64,000 nucleotides of DNA from Daejeonella oryzae DSM 19973 (lineage in GTDB: Bacteria; Bacteroidota; Bacteroidia; Sphingobacteriales; Sphingobacteriaceae): the NCBI RefSeq assembly GCF_000422945.1, contig NZ_AUHA01000003.1, forward strand, positions 558,001 through 622,000, given 5' to 3'. This document shows, in pieces, positions 44,025 to 53,003 of the stretch. The notes below the pieces were generated by a model. The model was given only the letters and a program-made list of their open reading frames with translations, had not been told where the DNA came from and did no database searches. The position numbers were made by a program, and so were the translations under genes. Each line of letters opens with the position of its first letter. Within the stretch, counting starts at the first letter, position 1.

Positions 44025-45812
44025 TTATTGAAAAGGAATATCATCATAGCAAAAACCTAATCCGCTATTGGTAATTGAAGATAACCTATTGTTTTTATAA
44101 TCAATCATTTGATAAGGTTGTGGAAAACTAGTTGGAGCAGTCGGCAATGAAAGTGTCGAAGGGAAACTTCCACCAGGTGCAGTGGTTGGTCTTACACCAG
44201 GATAAATAGTTCCTGATCCTGTATATGAACCGGTAATTCCATTCCAGGGCCACATAGTATCATTTAAATAATGACCAATATGTATTGTGCCTGAATCAGG
44301 ATATTCACCTTGAGGAGAATATGTGTTAACATCCAAAGGATTAAATAAGCTGTTAGCCCATTGCCATTTGGCCCATAATCTATCAACGTTTGCGTGAACC
44401 AGAAAAAATAGAGGATCCTGAACTGCGGTCTGCAGGGACCTTAGCCAATCACCGGAAACACTCGCTGCCAAATTATGTGCAGTTCCATGAGGATTGCTTT
44501 CCATTGATTTAAATAATGTATAGGTAGATCCTAAAGAAAGAGTTGAAATTTCACTTCTTATTGTAGTTGAACCTGTAGATGGATCAGCGTTATCTGCAAA
44601 ACTAGTTGTCCGCCTGATACCTATTCCTCCAGCCATATTCCAAACACTCATTGGATTACTACTATAAAAATCAGCAAATGCATCGGTAGAAGTCAAAGGC
44701 TTACTTCCCATAAAATCTCCTGAAAAAACCGATGGTGCGGCTACATCAAATTTCCAGTATGGTAAAGCGACTCCAGGATCAACAGCTTGTAATTTTCTTT
44801 CGAGATTTAATACAAAAGCCCTATGCCATGGAAGAAAACCAGGGCCATTATGACCTTCCGGAATACCGGGTCTTGTATGCATCTCAACAAATGTCATAAA
44901 TTCATTATTCGAATTATTCAGGGTGACTATAGCATTCAAAAATCTCTCTCTTTCTAAAACAGATAAATTATTTGCATTCTTTCGAACTCTAACCATAAGT
45001 GCTTCTCTGGAATATATTGCACCATTACTTGGGTTTAGTATTTCAATAACTGCATCTTTATCCGTTACACTAGGGTTATTAAATCTGCCTGCAATAAAAA
45101 AATTTACCCAAGTACCGGAATTTGGAAGTGATAAATTTAATGTGGTATTACTTGCAGTTGAATTAATGGCGAGATCACTGTTTGTAAAATTTACTTTTCC
45201 GGTAGAATTACTCATGTTTCTTAACTGCACACTAATTGATGAAGAAAAGCTAGAATAATTTGCCAGTCGAATGCTGCAAAACGTAGGTGACCATGTAACA
45301 TAATCATCTAAGGTAGATGCAGAGTTAATTTTTATTTCAATTCGTGGTGAAGTTGATGGTAAAGGAGTTGAAGGTATTACCATAAAGGCTTTTCTTGCCA
45401 AAACAGAATGATTGAATCCACTTCTATCATCAAGAACTTCTACAGCTGCATCCTTATCAATTTTACTGTTAATATTGTCACGGCATTTAATGTAAAATGT
45501 TTTAGATAGATTATCCCGAGTAAGAGTAAGATCTAATGAAATACTGCCCCTCGACTTTCCTCCAGTTGAAGAAAATGTAACTCTACCACCATTTGTTAAA
45601 CTCATATTTCTAAGAGTAACCGGAATATTCGATGTAAAACTTGTTCCGTTAATTAGGCCAATCGTGCATTTAATGTATTTTGAACCTATATAATCATCCT
45701 TTGAAGTTTCAGTTGAATTAATTTGAACTGAAATAACCGGTATTTCCTGAGCTACAATATTCGTGGCTGAATGAAATAAAATCATCGAAGTTATAAATAA
45801 CAGTAATTTCAT
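44025..45812 (-). CDS. Secreted tyrosinase-family copper protein (paralogue 1)
   Basis: A type-3 copper protein that by family oxidises phenols or catechols with O2. From the chosen start it has a signal peptide (about 1-22), then two homologous ~125-residue beta-rich repeats, each with DDY, a C-x-I region, LRNM and DKDA(V/A)EV. The tyrosinase domain follows from about 280. CuA ligands are H312, H321 and H330 (EMH, GHNGPGF, WHR); CuB ligands are H442, H446 and H473 (NPHGTAH, LVHANVDRLWAKW). It ends GLGFCYDDIPFQ like its paralogues, and no T9SS sorting domain was seen. An in-frame ATG at 45845 adds 11 polar residues. Confidence 0.9.
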   Translation of the reverse strand: MKLLLFITSMILFHSATNIVAQEIPVISVQINSTETSKDDYIGSKYIKCTIGLINGTSFTSNIPVTLRNMSLTNGGRVTFSSTGGKSRGSISLDLTLTRDNLSKTFYIKCRDNINSKIDKDAAVEVLDDRSGFNHSVLARKAFMVIPSTPLPSTSPRIEIKINSASTLDDYVTWSPTFCSIRLANYSSFSSSISVQLRNMSNSTGKVNFTNSDLAINSTASNTTLNLSLPNSGTWVNFFIAGRFNNPSVTDKDAVIEILNPSNGAIYSREALMVRVRKNANNLSVLERERFLNAIVTLNNSNNEFMTFVEMHTRPGIPEGHNGPGFLPWHRAFVLNLERKLQAVDPGVALPYWKFDVAAPSVFSGDFMGSKPLTSTDAFADFYSSNPMSVWNMAGGIGIRRTTSFADNADPSTGSTTIRSEISTLSLGSTYTLFKSMESNPHGTAHNLAASVSGDWLRSLQTAVQDPLFFLVHANVDRLWAKWQWANSLFNPLDVNTYSPQGEYPDSGTIHIGHYLNDTMWPWNGITGSYTGSGTIYPGVRPTTAPGGSFPSTLSLPTAPTSFPQPYQMIDYKNNRLSSITNSGLGFCYDDIPFQ

Positions 45813-45968
45813 TTTCTTAGAATTAATGACCATTAATGAACACATACCAATCTGCCTATAATTGTTGTCCTCTATTAATTGTTAAAAATCCAATTGCTAT
45901 GTATACTTAGAATTATAGCTATATATGATTAAGAGTAAATAATACATTGTGCAAATTTTTTATATTAA

Positions 45969-48182
45969 TTATTGAAAAGGTACGTCATCATAGCAAAAAC
46001 CTAATCCACTATTAATTGAAGTGATTGTACTTACATTTCTATAGTTTATCATATCAAAAGGTTTGGGGTTTGCCACCGGAGCTAAAGGATAAGATAAAGC
46101 ATTTGGAAATGCTCCACCAGGAGCTGTAGTAGGTCTGTTACCGGACAATACTGTTCCAGATCCAGTATAAGTTCCTGTAATCCCGTTCCAGGGCCACATT
46201 GTATCATTTAAATAATGACCTATATGTATGGTTCCCGAACCAGGATAAGATCCTAACCTGGAATAAGTCAAAGTACTCTGAGTATCAAAACGATTGTTGA
46301 TCCATTGCCATTTTGCCCAAAGCCGATCCACATTGCTATGTAAAAGAAAGAATATTGGATCCTTTACTGCAGTAGCAACCGATCTCATCCAATCACCGGA
46401 TACTCCCCCAGTTAGATTATGCAGGCTACCATGCGGATTAATTTCCAAAGCCCTGAAAGCTTCGTAATTTGTTCCCAATGCTAATGTAGAAACTTCATTT
46501 CTTAACGTTGATTGCGCACTTGAAGGAGCAGCATCATTATTAAAGGAAGTTGATCTTCTAATCCCTGGGCCTCCCTCCACATTCCACTCGTTCAAAGGAT
46601 TATTAATATTAAAATCTACAAATGCATCCGCTGATGTTATAGGTTTAGAACCCAAAAAATCAAGCGAAAAGATATTAGGGGCTGGATTGCCCGATTCCCA
46701 ATACGGTAGAGTTACCCCCGGATCAATAGTTTGGAATTCTCTTTCCAGATCTAAGATATATGCCCGATGCCAGGCTAAAAAACCTGGGCCGTTATGTTCT
46801 TCCGGATTCCCAGCTTTACTGTGGATGTCAATAAAGTTTTTATACCCATTAAACGTATTATTAAAAGTTACAAAAGCATTTAATAAACGTTGTCGCTCCT
46901 CTGCTGAAATATTATTTGCATTCTTTCTTACCCTAACCATTAATCCTTCTCTTGAAAGTATTTTTGATCCTGCTAACAATGTATCCCGGTTGGTAATTAT
47001 AGTATCGGTAATTGCATATAATGAATCTCTGATAGTTATAATAGTGTCTCTTAAAGCTATAATACTATCTCTTAACGAGGTAACAGTATCCATTACGGTA
47101 ATAATTGTCCCTCTTACTGAAATAAAAGTATCGCGAACTGCTATAACTGTTCCTTTTATTGCAATCAATAAGTCAGTTCCAGTAATGGTTGTATCTCTGG
47201 TAATATTCGCAGAATTCAGAGTTTCCCTGATTGAAACAACTGTATCGCGAACCGTTATTAATTGCTCGATCGGTGTAATGGTAGTATCCATAATTGAAAT
47301 AATACTATCCCTCTGCACAAAGCTTGTATCTGGCTTTGAAACGGTTGTATCTCTTTGAATTATGGATGTATCAGTTATAGTTGTTAAAACTCCACCACTA
47401 CCACTAATAACTTCTATCACAGCATCTTTATCTCTTAAACTCGCATTATTAAACTTCCCGGCAATATAAAAATTAACCCAGGTGCCCGAATTTGGAAGAG
47501 AAAGTTCTAAAATAGAGTCTGTTGCAGTTGTGTTATTTGCTAAGCTCGATGAAGCAAAATTAATTTTCCCTGTAGAACCTGTCATATTGCTCAATTTGAC
47601 TGAAACAGGTGAAGTAAATTCAGCATGATTTGTTAATCTGATACTACACAAAGTGGGCGACCAGGTGACGTAGTCGTCCAATGTAGAAGCGGAGTTAATT
47701 TGAATTTCTACATTAGGAAGCGTACTTGGAAGTATTTCATTTTGGGTAACCATTAATGCTTTTCTTCCCAATACAATTAAATTGGAAGTAATACGGGTAT
47801 CGCAAACTTCAATTATGGCATCTTTATCAATTAAACTTGGATTTTCAACTTTACCCTTTACATAAAAAGTAGTAAAACTGTTATCCTGATTAATTATTAA
47901 ATCTAAGGTTGAAGATCCGGGACTGGTTCCACCTGTTGAAGAAAAGACTAACTGGCCTCCGCCACTGAATGGAATGTTTCTTAATAAAACCGGAATATTT
48001 TGATTTATTTGGGAACCATTAAACATTCTTATGGAACATTCGATGTAATTATTGCTTGACGCATAATCGTCCTTGGAAGTCTGGGTATTATTTATCCGTA
48101 TCTCTAATATTGGAATTTCCTGAGAAAAAAGATTACTACATATCCCAATTATAAAGCAAACTATTAAACCAATCTTTTTCAT
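45969..48182 (-). CDS. Secreted tyrosinase-family copper protein with heptad-repeat insert (paralogue 2)
   Basis: The same architecture as its neighbours: signal peptide (about 1-20), two beta-rich repeats (about 22-145 and 156-262) and a tyrosinase domain (about 410-737). CuA ligands are H454, H463 and H472; CuB ligands are H584, H588 and H615. It is ~130 residues longer because residues ~265-405 hold tandem heptads of the type RDTIITI / RDSIIAL between the second repeat and the tyrosinase domain. These may form an extended stalk. Ends GLGFCYDDVPFQ. Its relatives on both sides lack the insert. Confidence 0.9.
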   Translation of the reverse strand: MKKIGLIVCFIIGICSNLFSQEIPILEIRINNTQTSKDDYASSNNYIECSIRMFNGSQINQNIPVLLRNIPFSGGGQLVFSSTGGTSPGSSTLDLIINQDNSFTTFYVKGKVENPSLIDKDAIIEVCDTRITSNLIVLGRKALMVTQNEILPSTLPNVEIQINSASTLDDYVTWSPTLCSIRLTNHAEFTSPVSVKLSNMTGSTGKINFASSSLANNTTATDSILELSLPNSGTWVNFYIAGKFNNASLRDKDAVIEVISGSGGVLTTITDTSIIQRDTTVSKPDTSFVQRDSIISIMDTTITPIEQLITVRDTVVSIRETLNSANITRDTTITGTDLLIAIKGTVIAVRDTFISVRGTIITVMDTVTSLRDSIIALRDTIITIRDSLYAITDTIITNRDTLLAGSKILSREGLMVRVRKNANNISAEERQRLLNAFVTFNNTFNGYKNFIDIHSKAGNPEEHNGPGFLAWHRAYILDLEREFQTIDPGVTLPYWESGNPAPNIFSLDFLGSKPITSADAFVDFNINNPLNEWNVEGGPGIRRSTSFNNDAAPSSAQSTLRNEVSTLALGTNYEAFRALEINPHGSLHNLTGGVSGDWMRSVATAVKDPIFFLLHSNVDRLWAKWQWINNRFDTQSTLTYSRLGSYPGSGTIHIGHYLNDTMWPWNGITGTYTGSGTVLSGNRPTTAPGGAFPNALSYPLAPVANPKPFDMINYRNVSTITSINSGLGFCYDDVPFQ
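46968..47390 (-). repeat. Imperfect 21-bp tandem repeats encoding heptads
   Basis: About twenty degenerate 21-bp units within the second tyrosinase gene encode heptads with the pattern (R/x)-D-(T/S)-hydrophobic-I-x-hydrophobic. The units are diverged at DNA level but in phase. The region also leaves a long open frame on the opposite strand, a by-product of the periodic sequence. Confidence 0.85.
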
Positions 48183-48513
48183 GATTAAATATTTTTTAGA
48201 TATTAATAACAGAAGAAGAATTCTTTAATAATGAATCAGTTCGGAAACCTTTCAAAATTCTGGATTTGATGCGAACTAGCTAATTATTGTTATTGAGGAG
48301 AGATTCTTGAACACAATTCAAACACACAGGATTATAAAAAGATTAATTAGAACTCAAATCAAATTGTAAAGTGTATTTTAATAACAACACAATTCCTTTT
48401 CGGTATCTAATTTACAAAATCGAACTTTACCATTAATTAAAGATTTTAGATTGATAGTTTATTTTACATATTTCACACTTGCTACACAATTATGATGCAA
48501 TCAGCTCCAATTG
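48183..48513. other. 331-bp gene-free gap between two tyrosinase genes
   Basis: AT-rich DNA between the third and second tyrosinase genes. I found no open frame of note, no terminator hairpin with T-run, no tRNA and no TAnnTTTG element in a convincing position. It may hold an independent promoter for the second tyrosinase gene, but none can be pinpointed. Confidence 0.5.
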
Positions 48514-50298
48514 TTATTGGAATGGAACATCATCATAGCAAAATCCTAAACCTGCATTTGTTGAAGAAATAGATCTGTTGTTCCTATAATCAATCATATT
48601 AAATAACTGAGGCTTTTCAGGTGGACTATTCGTATAAAATATAGCTTCTGGGAAAATTCCTCCGGGGGCAGTTGTAGGACGCTGATTTATAGGAGCTGTT
48701 CCGGATCCTGTAAATGTGCCGGTTATCCCATTCCAGGGCCACATAGAATCGTTCAAATAATGCCCGATATGAATTGTTCCTGAATTAGGGAAAGACCCTT
48801 GCGGAGAATAAGTTAGAGGATTTTGAGAATCAAAACGGGTATTTAAGACCTGCCATTTGGCCCATAGCCTGTCTAAATTAGTATGCAGAAAGAAGAACAA
48901 TGGATCTTTAACCGCTGCCGCTAAAATCGACATCCAGTCACCCGTTACTCCACCTGCAAGGACATGTGAAGCTGCATGCGGATTAGGGTCAATTGCTTTA
49001 AATAAATTAAAATCATTTCCTAATGCTAAAGCTGCAGTTTCCTTACGAAGATTAACATTTACTGTGGAGGGACTGGCATTATTTGCAAATTTAGTAGTCC
49101 TTCTAACTCCTGGTCCACCGGGTACATTCCATGCTATTAATGGATTAGTTAAATTAAAATCGGCGAATGCATCAGTAGAAACTGTGGGCTTTGAACCTAA
49201 AAAATCAAGTGAAAATATATTTGGAGCCGGATTATCTGAATTCCAGTATAAAAGAGCTACACTGGGATCAATACGTTGTAATTCACGTTCAAGATCAAAA
49301 ATGAAAGCACGATGCCAGGGTAAAAATCCAGGTCCTGAATGACCTTCAGGTACGCCTGCTTTATCATGTATATTAATAAAATTAAGATACCCATTAAATG
49401 TATTGTTAAAAGTTACGATTGCATTCAGATAACGGTTTCTTTCTTCCTCAGAAATGTTATTACCATTTTTTCTAACTCTAACCATCAGGGCCTCTCGTGT
49501 TAAAATAGTATCGGTGTTTGCCTTTAACACTTCAATAACTGCATCTTTATCTTTTAGGCTTGGACTACCAAATTTTCCGGCTATATAAAATTTCACCCAG
49601 GTCCCTGAGTTTGGCAGGCTTAAATTTAATGTAGGATTTACTGCCGTACTATTATTAGGTAAAGTGCTAGATGCAAAATTAAGCTTACCTTTTGAAACGA
49701 GCATATTGCGTAATGAAACATTTAAGTTCCCTACAGTAGTACCAGATCCCAGTACTCTAATTAAACATGTGGTTGGTGACCAGGTTACATAATCATCAAT
49801 GGAACTTACAGAACCCAATATCATTTCTATTCTTAATGGAGAAACCGGTAATGGTTTTATGGCTGTAACCATTAGGGCTTTACGTGCTAAAATAATACCA
49901 TTTGAATTAGAAGCATTTCCTAGCACCTCAATAACAGCATCCTTATCAATCAAGCTGTTAAAACCTGTCCTTGCTTTAATAAAAAATTTAGTAACGGTAT
50001 TATCTTTTTTAACAGTCAGGTTTATACTTTCTGATCCGGTACTTGTACCTCCCGTGCTTGAAAGCAGAAACTTTCCACCGGAGCCAAATTGAATGTTTCT
50101 AATCACAACCGGCAGATCAGTGCTAAAACTGGTTCCGTTGAAAAGTCTTATATCACAGGTTACATATGAAGTACCTACATAATCATCCTTTGCTGTTTCT
50201 GAACTATTAATACGAATGCCAATCACAGGGATAGGTTGTGCAGATAATGATTGAACTAAAATTACAGCTACAATCATAATAGATAAAAACCTTGTCAT
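48514..50298 (-). CDS. Secreted tyrosinase-family copper protein (paralogue 3)
   Basis: The first gene of the minus-strand run. Signal peptide (about 1-20, ending SLSA-Q), two beta-rich repeats (about 22-143 and 155-258) and a tyrosinase domain. CuA ligands are H311, H320 and H329; CuB ligands are H441, H445 and H472. The repeat hallmarks DDYV, LRN, LPNSGTWVKFYIAGKF and DKDAVIEV are present. Ends GLGFCYDDVPFQ. All six ligands are intact, so it should bind a dicopper centre. The substrate is unknown: tyrosine in proteins, small phenols or polymers are all possible. Confidence 0.9.
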   Translation of the reverse strand: MTRFLSIMIVAVILVQSLSAQPIPVIGIRINSSETAKDDYVGTSYVTCDIRLFNGTSFSTDLPVVIRNIQFGSGGKFLLSSTGGTSTGSESINLTVKKDNTVTKFFIKARTGFNSLIDKDAVIEVLGNASNSNGIILARKALMVTAIKPLPVSPLRIEMILGSVSSIDDYVTWSPTTCLIRVLGSGTTVGNLNVSLRNMLVSKGKLNFASSTLPNNSTAVNPTLNLSLPNSGTWVKFYIAGKFGSPSLKDKDAVIEVLKANTDTILTREALMVRVRKNGNNISEEERNRYLNAIVTFNNTFNGYLNFINIHDKAGVPEGHSGPGFLPWHRAFIFDLERELQRIDPSVALLYWNSDNPAPNIFSLDFLGSKPTVSTDAFADFNLTNPLIAWNVPGGPGVRRTTKFANNASPSTVNVNLRKETAALALGNDFNLFKAIDPNPHAASHVLAGGVTGDWMSILAAAVKDPLFFFLHTNLDRLWAKWQVLNTRFDSQNPLTYSPQGSFPNSGTIHIGHYLNDSMWPWNGITGTFTGSGTAPINQRPTTAPGGIFPEAIFYTNSPPEKPQLFNMIDYRNNRSISSTNAGLGFCYDDVPFQ

Positions 50299-50551
50299 GA
50301 TAATTAGATTTAAGAAAAATTGAGGTGTAGAAACTAATTAAATTAGTGGTTTGATTTTTCCATATAAATTTATCGTTAATTGATTAGTTAGTTATTGGAA
50401 AGATTAAAACTGTACATAAGTTCATATATTTCTCATTATTACTTCACAGAATTAGTTTTCATCAAGATCAATTATTTACCCTGTCAAGTTGACATTTATT
50501 TCCCTTTGGAATAGCTCTTGTTGATCAATGGAAACTATAATTTTATTTACC

Positions 50552-52438
50552 ATGCAAGAAAAAGGAACTATTTCAATCCATACGGAAAACATTTTTCCAA
50601 TTATTAAGAAATTTTTATACTCTGATCATGAGATATTTCTTCGCGAGCTTGTTTCAAATGCAGTTGATGCAACTCAAAAAATTAAAAGGCTTGCTTCAAT
50701 CGGACAGTTTAACGGCCAATTGGGCGATTTAAAAGTTGAAGTATCTTTTAACGAAACGGCAAAAACACTCACAATTTCTGACAAAGGATTAGGGATGACT
50801 GCCGAAGAAATTAAAAAATATATCAATCAGGTCGCTTTTTCAGGTGCTGAAGAATTTGTTGAGAAATTCAAAGATTCTAAAGATGCCAATGAAATCATTG
50901 GAAAATTTGGAATGGGTTTCTATTCTGCGTTTATGGTTGCGGATCATGTAGAAATTCAAACATTATCTTATCAGGATGGAGCAGAACCCGCACGCTGGAT
51001 ATGTGATGGTAGTACAGAGTTTGAAATAAGTACTGGTAATAAGACCGAAAGAGGAACTGATATTATTCTTCACATCAATAAAGATTCTGAAGAGTTCTTA
51101 AATCAGAATAAATTGCAGGAAATTCTGGATAAATATGGCAGATTTTTGCCGGTACCTATAAAATTGGGAAATAAAACTACGCAGGAACCAGATGGCGATG
51201 ATGAAAACGGTAAACCTAAGTATAAATCGGTTGAAGTTGATAATATAATTAATAACACCAGCCCAATCTGGACTAAGGCCCCTTCTGAATTAAAAGACGA
51301 AGATTATCTGAATTTTTACAAGGAACTTTATCCGTTTTCTGAAGATCCATTATTCTGGATTCATTTAAACGTAGATTATCCTTTTAATCTTACGGGCGTA
51401 CTCTATTTCCCGAAATTGAAAAATGATTTTGAAATGCAGCGGAATAAAATTAAACTATTCTCCCGCCAGGTTTTTATTACTGATGAAGTTAAAGATGTTG
51501 TTCCTGAGTTTTTAATGTTACTACATGGAGTTATCGATTCTCCGGATATTCCATTAAATGTTTCCAGAAGCTTTTTGCAGGCTGATAGTGCCGTTAAAAA
51601 GATAAATAGTTACATCACAAAAAAAGTTGCTGATAAACTGGCAGATCTTTTCAGAAATGACCGGAAGGCTTTCGAAAGTAAATGGACAGATATAGGTCTA
51701 TTTGTGAAGTACGGAATGATAAGTGAAGAAAAATTCTATGATAAAGCAAAAGATTTTGCACTGTTAACCAATACTAAATCTGAATATTTTACACTTGAAG
51801 AATATCGCGAGAAAGTTAAACCGGTTCAAACGGATAAAGAAGATAACGTTGTTTATTTATATTCTACCGATATAAATAAACAAGATGGTTTTATTCAGTC
51901 AGCAAACAAGAAAAATTACGATGTCCTGCTGATGAATTCTCCTATCGACACTCATTTCATCAGCCAGTTGGAGCAAAAATTAGAAAAAACCTCTTTAAAG
52001 AGAGTAGATTCGGATGTTGCCGACAAACTGATTAAGAAAGAAGATGCGCCAGCTCATATTTTAAACGAGGAAGAATCCGGAAAAGTAAAAGCAATTTTTG
52101 AAAAAGCTATTACAAAACCTAATATGCAGGTTGAGATAGAAAGTTTAAATCCTGATGAACTTCCGGTAATTGTTACTATGGATGAGTTTATGAGAAGAAT
52201 GAAAGATATGGCACAGATGGGTGGCGGAGGAATGAGTTTTTATGGGGCGATGCCTGATAATTACAAAGTTGCTGTCAACGGAAATCATAAATTAATCAGT
52301 AAAATTCTTAAATCTGATAACGAAGAAGAGCAGATAAAATTAGCCCGCCAGGCTTTTGACCTTGCTTTAATTTCTCAGGGATTGCTGAATGGTGCTGAAC
52401 TGACTGATTTTGTGAATAGAAGTGTAGAGTTAATTTAA
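50552..52438 (+). CDS. htpG: Molecular chaperone HtpG (Hsp90)
   Basis: Bacterial Hsp90, an ATP-dependent cytosolic chaperone. The GHKL ATPase motifs are clear: FLRELVSNAVDA, DKGLGMT, GKFGMGFYSAFMVADHV and the GTDI box. The middle domain has PLFWIHLNVDYPFNLTGVLYFPK and LNVSRSFLQAD. Length from this ATG is 628 aa. The frame extends to an ATG at 50528, but family members begin with MxEKGTISIHTENIFPIIK, so the MQEKG start is preferred. It has its own terminator. Confidence 0.96.
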   Translation: MQEKGTISIHTENIFPIIKKFLYSDHEIFLRELVSNAVDATQKIKRLASIGQFNGQLGDLKVEVSFNETAKTLTISDKGLGMTAEEIKKYINQVAFSGAEEFVEKFKDSKDANEIIGKFGMGFYSAFMVADHVEIQTLSYQDGAEPARWICDGSTEFEISTGNKTERGTDIILHINKDSEEFLNQNKLQEILDKYGRFLPVPIKLGNKTTQEPDGDDENGKPKYKSVEVDNIINNTSPIWTKAPSELKDEDYLNFYKELYPFSEDPLFWIHLNVDYPFNLTGVLYFPKLKNDFEMQRNKIKLFSRQVFITDEVKDVVPEFLMLLHGVIDSPDIPLNVSRSFLQADSAVKKINSYITKKVADKLADLFRNDRKAFESKWTDIGLFVKYGMISEEKFYDKAKDFALLTNTKSEYFTLEEYREKVKPVQTDKEDNVVYLYSTDINKQDGFIQSANKKNYDVLLMNSPIDTHFISQLEQKLEKTSLKRVDSDVADKLIKKEDAPAHILNEEESGKVKAIFEKAITKPNMQVEIESLNPDELPVIVTMDEFMRRMKDMAQMGGGGMSFYGAMPDNYKVAVNGNHKLISKILKSDNEEEQIKLARQAFDLALISQGLLNGAELTDFVNRSVELI

Positions 52439-52447
52439 TTATGTTTT

Positions 52448-52480
52448 AACCGGTTTCGCAGCCGCGAAACCGGTTTTAAT
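52448..52480 (+). terminator. Rho-independent terminator of htpG
   Basis: An 11-bp stem AACCGGTTTCG / CGAAACCGGTT with a small loop is followed by TTTTAAT, 9 nt after the htpG stop. Confidence 0.8.
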
Positions 52481-52605
52481 CCATTTCCTGCCGGTGGTGG
52501 TCTCATATTTTTAAATTCTGGTAATAATTATTAAAACTATCTCAATAAGCTATTAAAGGCACAATTGTTGACTTATCATACCTGTTAAATCTAATCAACT
52601 AAAGC

Positions 52606-52920
52606 ATGAAAATTCAAATCAACACAGACAATAATATTGTTGGCCGCGAACAAATGGTAAATCATTATGAAACTGTTTTAACGGATGCCCTAAGTCGTTT
52701 CAGTGATCATATTACTCGTTTGGAAGTACATTTAAGTGATGAAAATAGTCATAAAGAAGGAACAGAAGATAAGCGTTGCTTACTTGAAGCTCGAATTGAA
52801 AACTTAAAACCCCTTGCAGTATCACACAATGCTCCTTCATTACATGAGGCGGTAAGCGGATCAATAGAAAAATTGAAAAAATCTATGGATAGTGCCTTGG
52901 GAAAACTTCGGAATTATTAA
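52606..52920 (+). CDS. HPF/RaiA-family ribosome-associated protein
   Basis: A 104-residue protein of the hibernation-promoting factor/YfiA-like fold. It has a beta-strand start (MKIQINTDNNIVG) and the RFSDHITRLEVHLSDEN segment. It then reads RCLLEARIENLKPLAVSHNAPSLHEAVSGSIEKLKKSMDSALGKLR, the alpha2 region of the family. It lacks the long-HPF C-terminal dimerisation domain. By family it binds the small subunit of idle ribosomes under stress. It lies alone between two terminators. Confidence 0.8.
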   Translation: MKIQINTDNNIVGREQMVNHYETVLTDALSRFSDHITRLEVHLSDENSHKEGTEDKRCLLEARIENLKPLAVSHNAPSLHEAVSGSIEKLKKSMDSALGKLRNY

Positions 52921-52940
52921 GGAATTTTAATCATATACTT

Positions 52941-52979
52941 AAAAAGGTTCTTTATCATTAAGATAAAGAACCTTTTTTT
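52941..52979. terminator. Bidirectional rho-independent terminator
   Basis: A long stem (AAGGTTCTTTATC / GATAAAGAACCTT), flanked by an A-run on the left and a T-run on the right, lies between the convergent HPF-like gene (+) and the glycosyltransferase gene (-). Confidence 0.9.
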
Positions 52980-53003
52980 ATTTTACAGGTAGATGGATTT
53001 ATA

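Noticed and set aside
46687-47358. Long open frame (223 codons) on the + strand inside the second tyrosinase gene
   Set aside because: It is antisense to a gene with clear copper-ligand motifs and exists because the 21-bp repeats keep all phases free of stops. Its translation is low-complexity with no recognisable domain.
46968-47390. Periodic repeats considered as a CRISPR array
   Set aside because: The period is 21 bp with no distinct spacers, the units are degenerate, the region is in frame within a protein, and no cas genes are near.
48857-49342. 161-codon + strand open frame within the third tyrosinase gene
   Set aside because: It is antisense to the conserved tyrosinase domain and its translation resembles nothing known.
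44025-50298. Type IX secretion sorting domain at the tyrosinase C-termini
   Set aside because: All three end in GLGFCYDDxPFQ with no C-terminal beta-sandwich or KVxK/R-type tail, so T9SS export is not supported by sequence.
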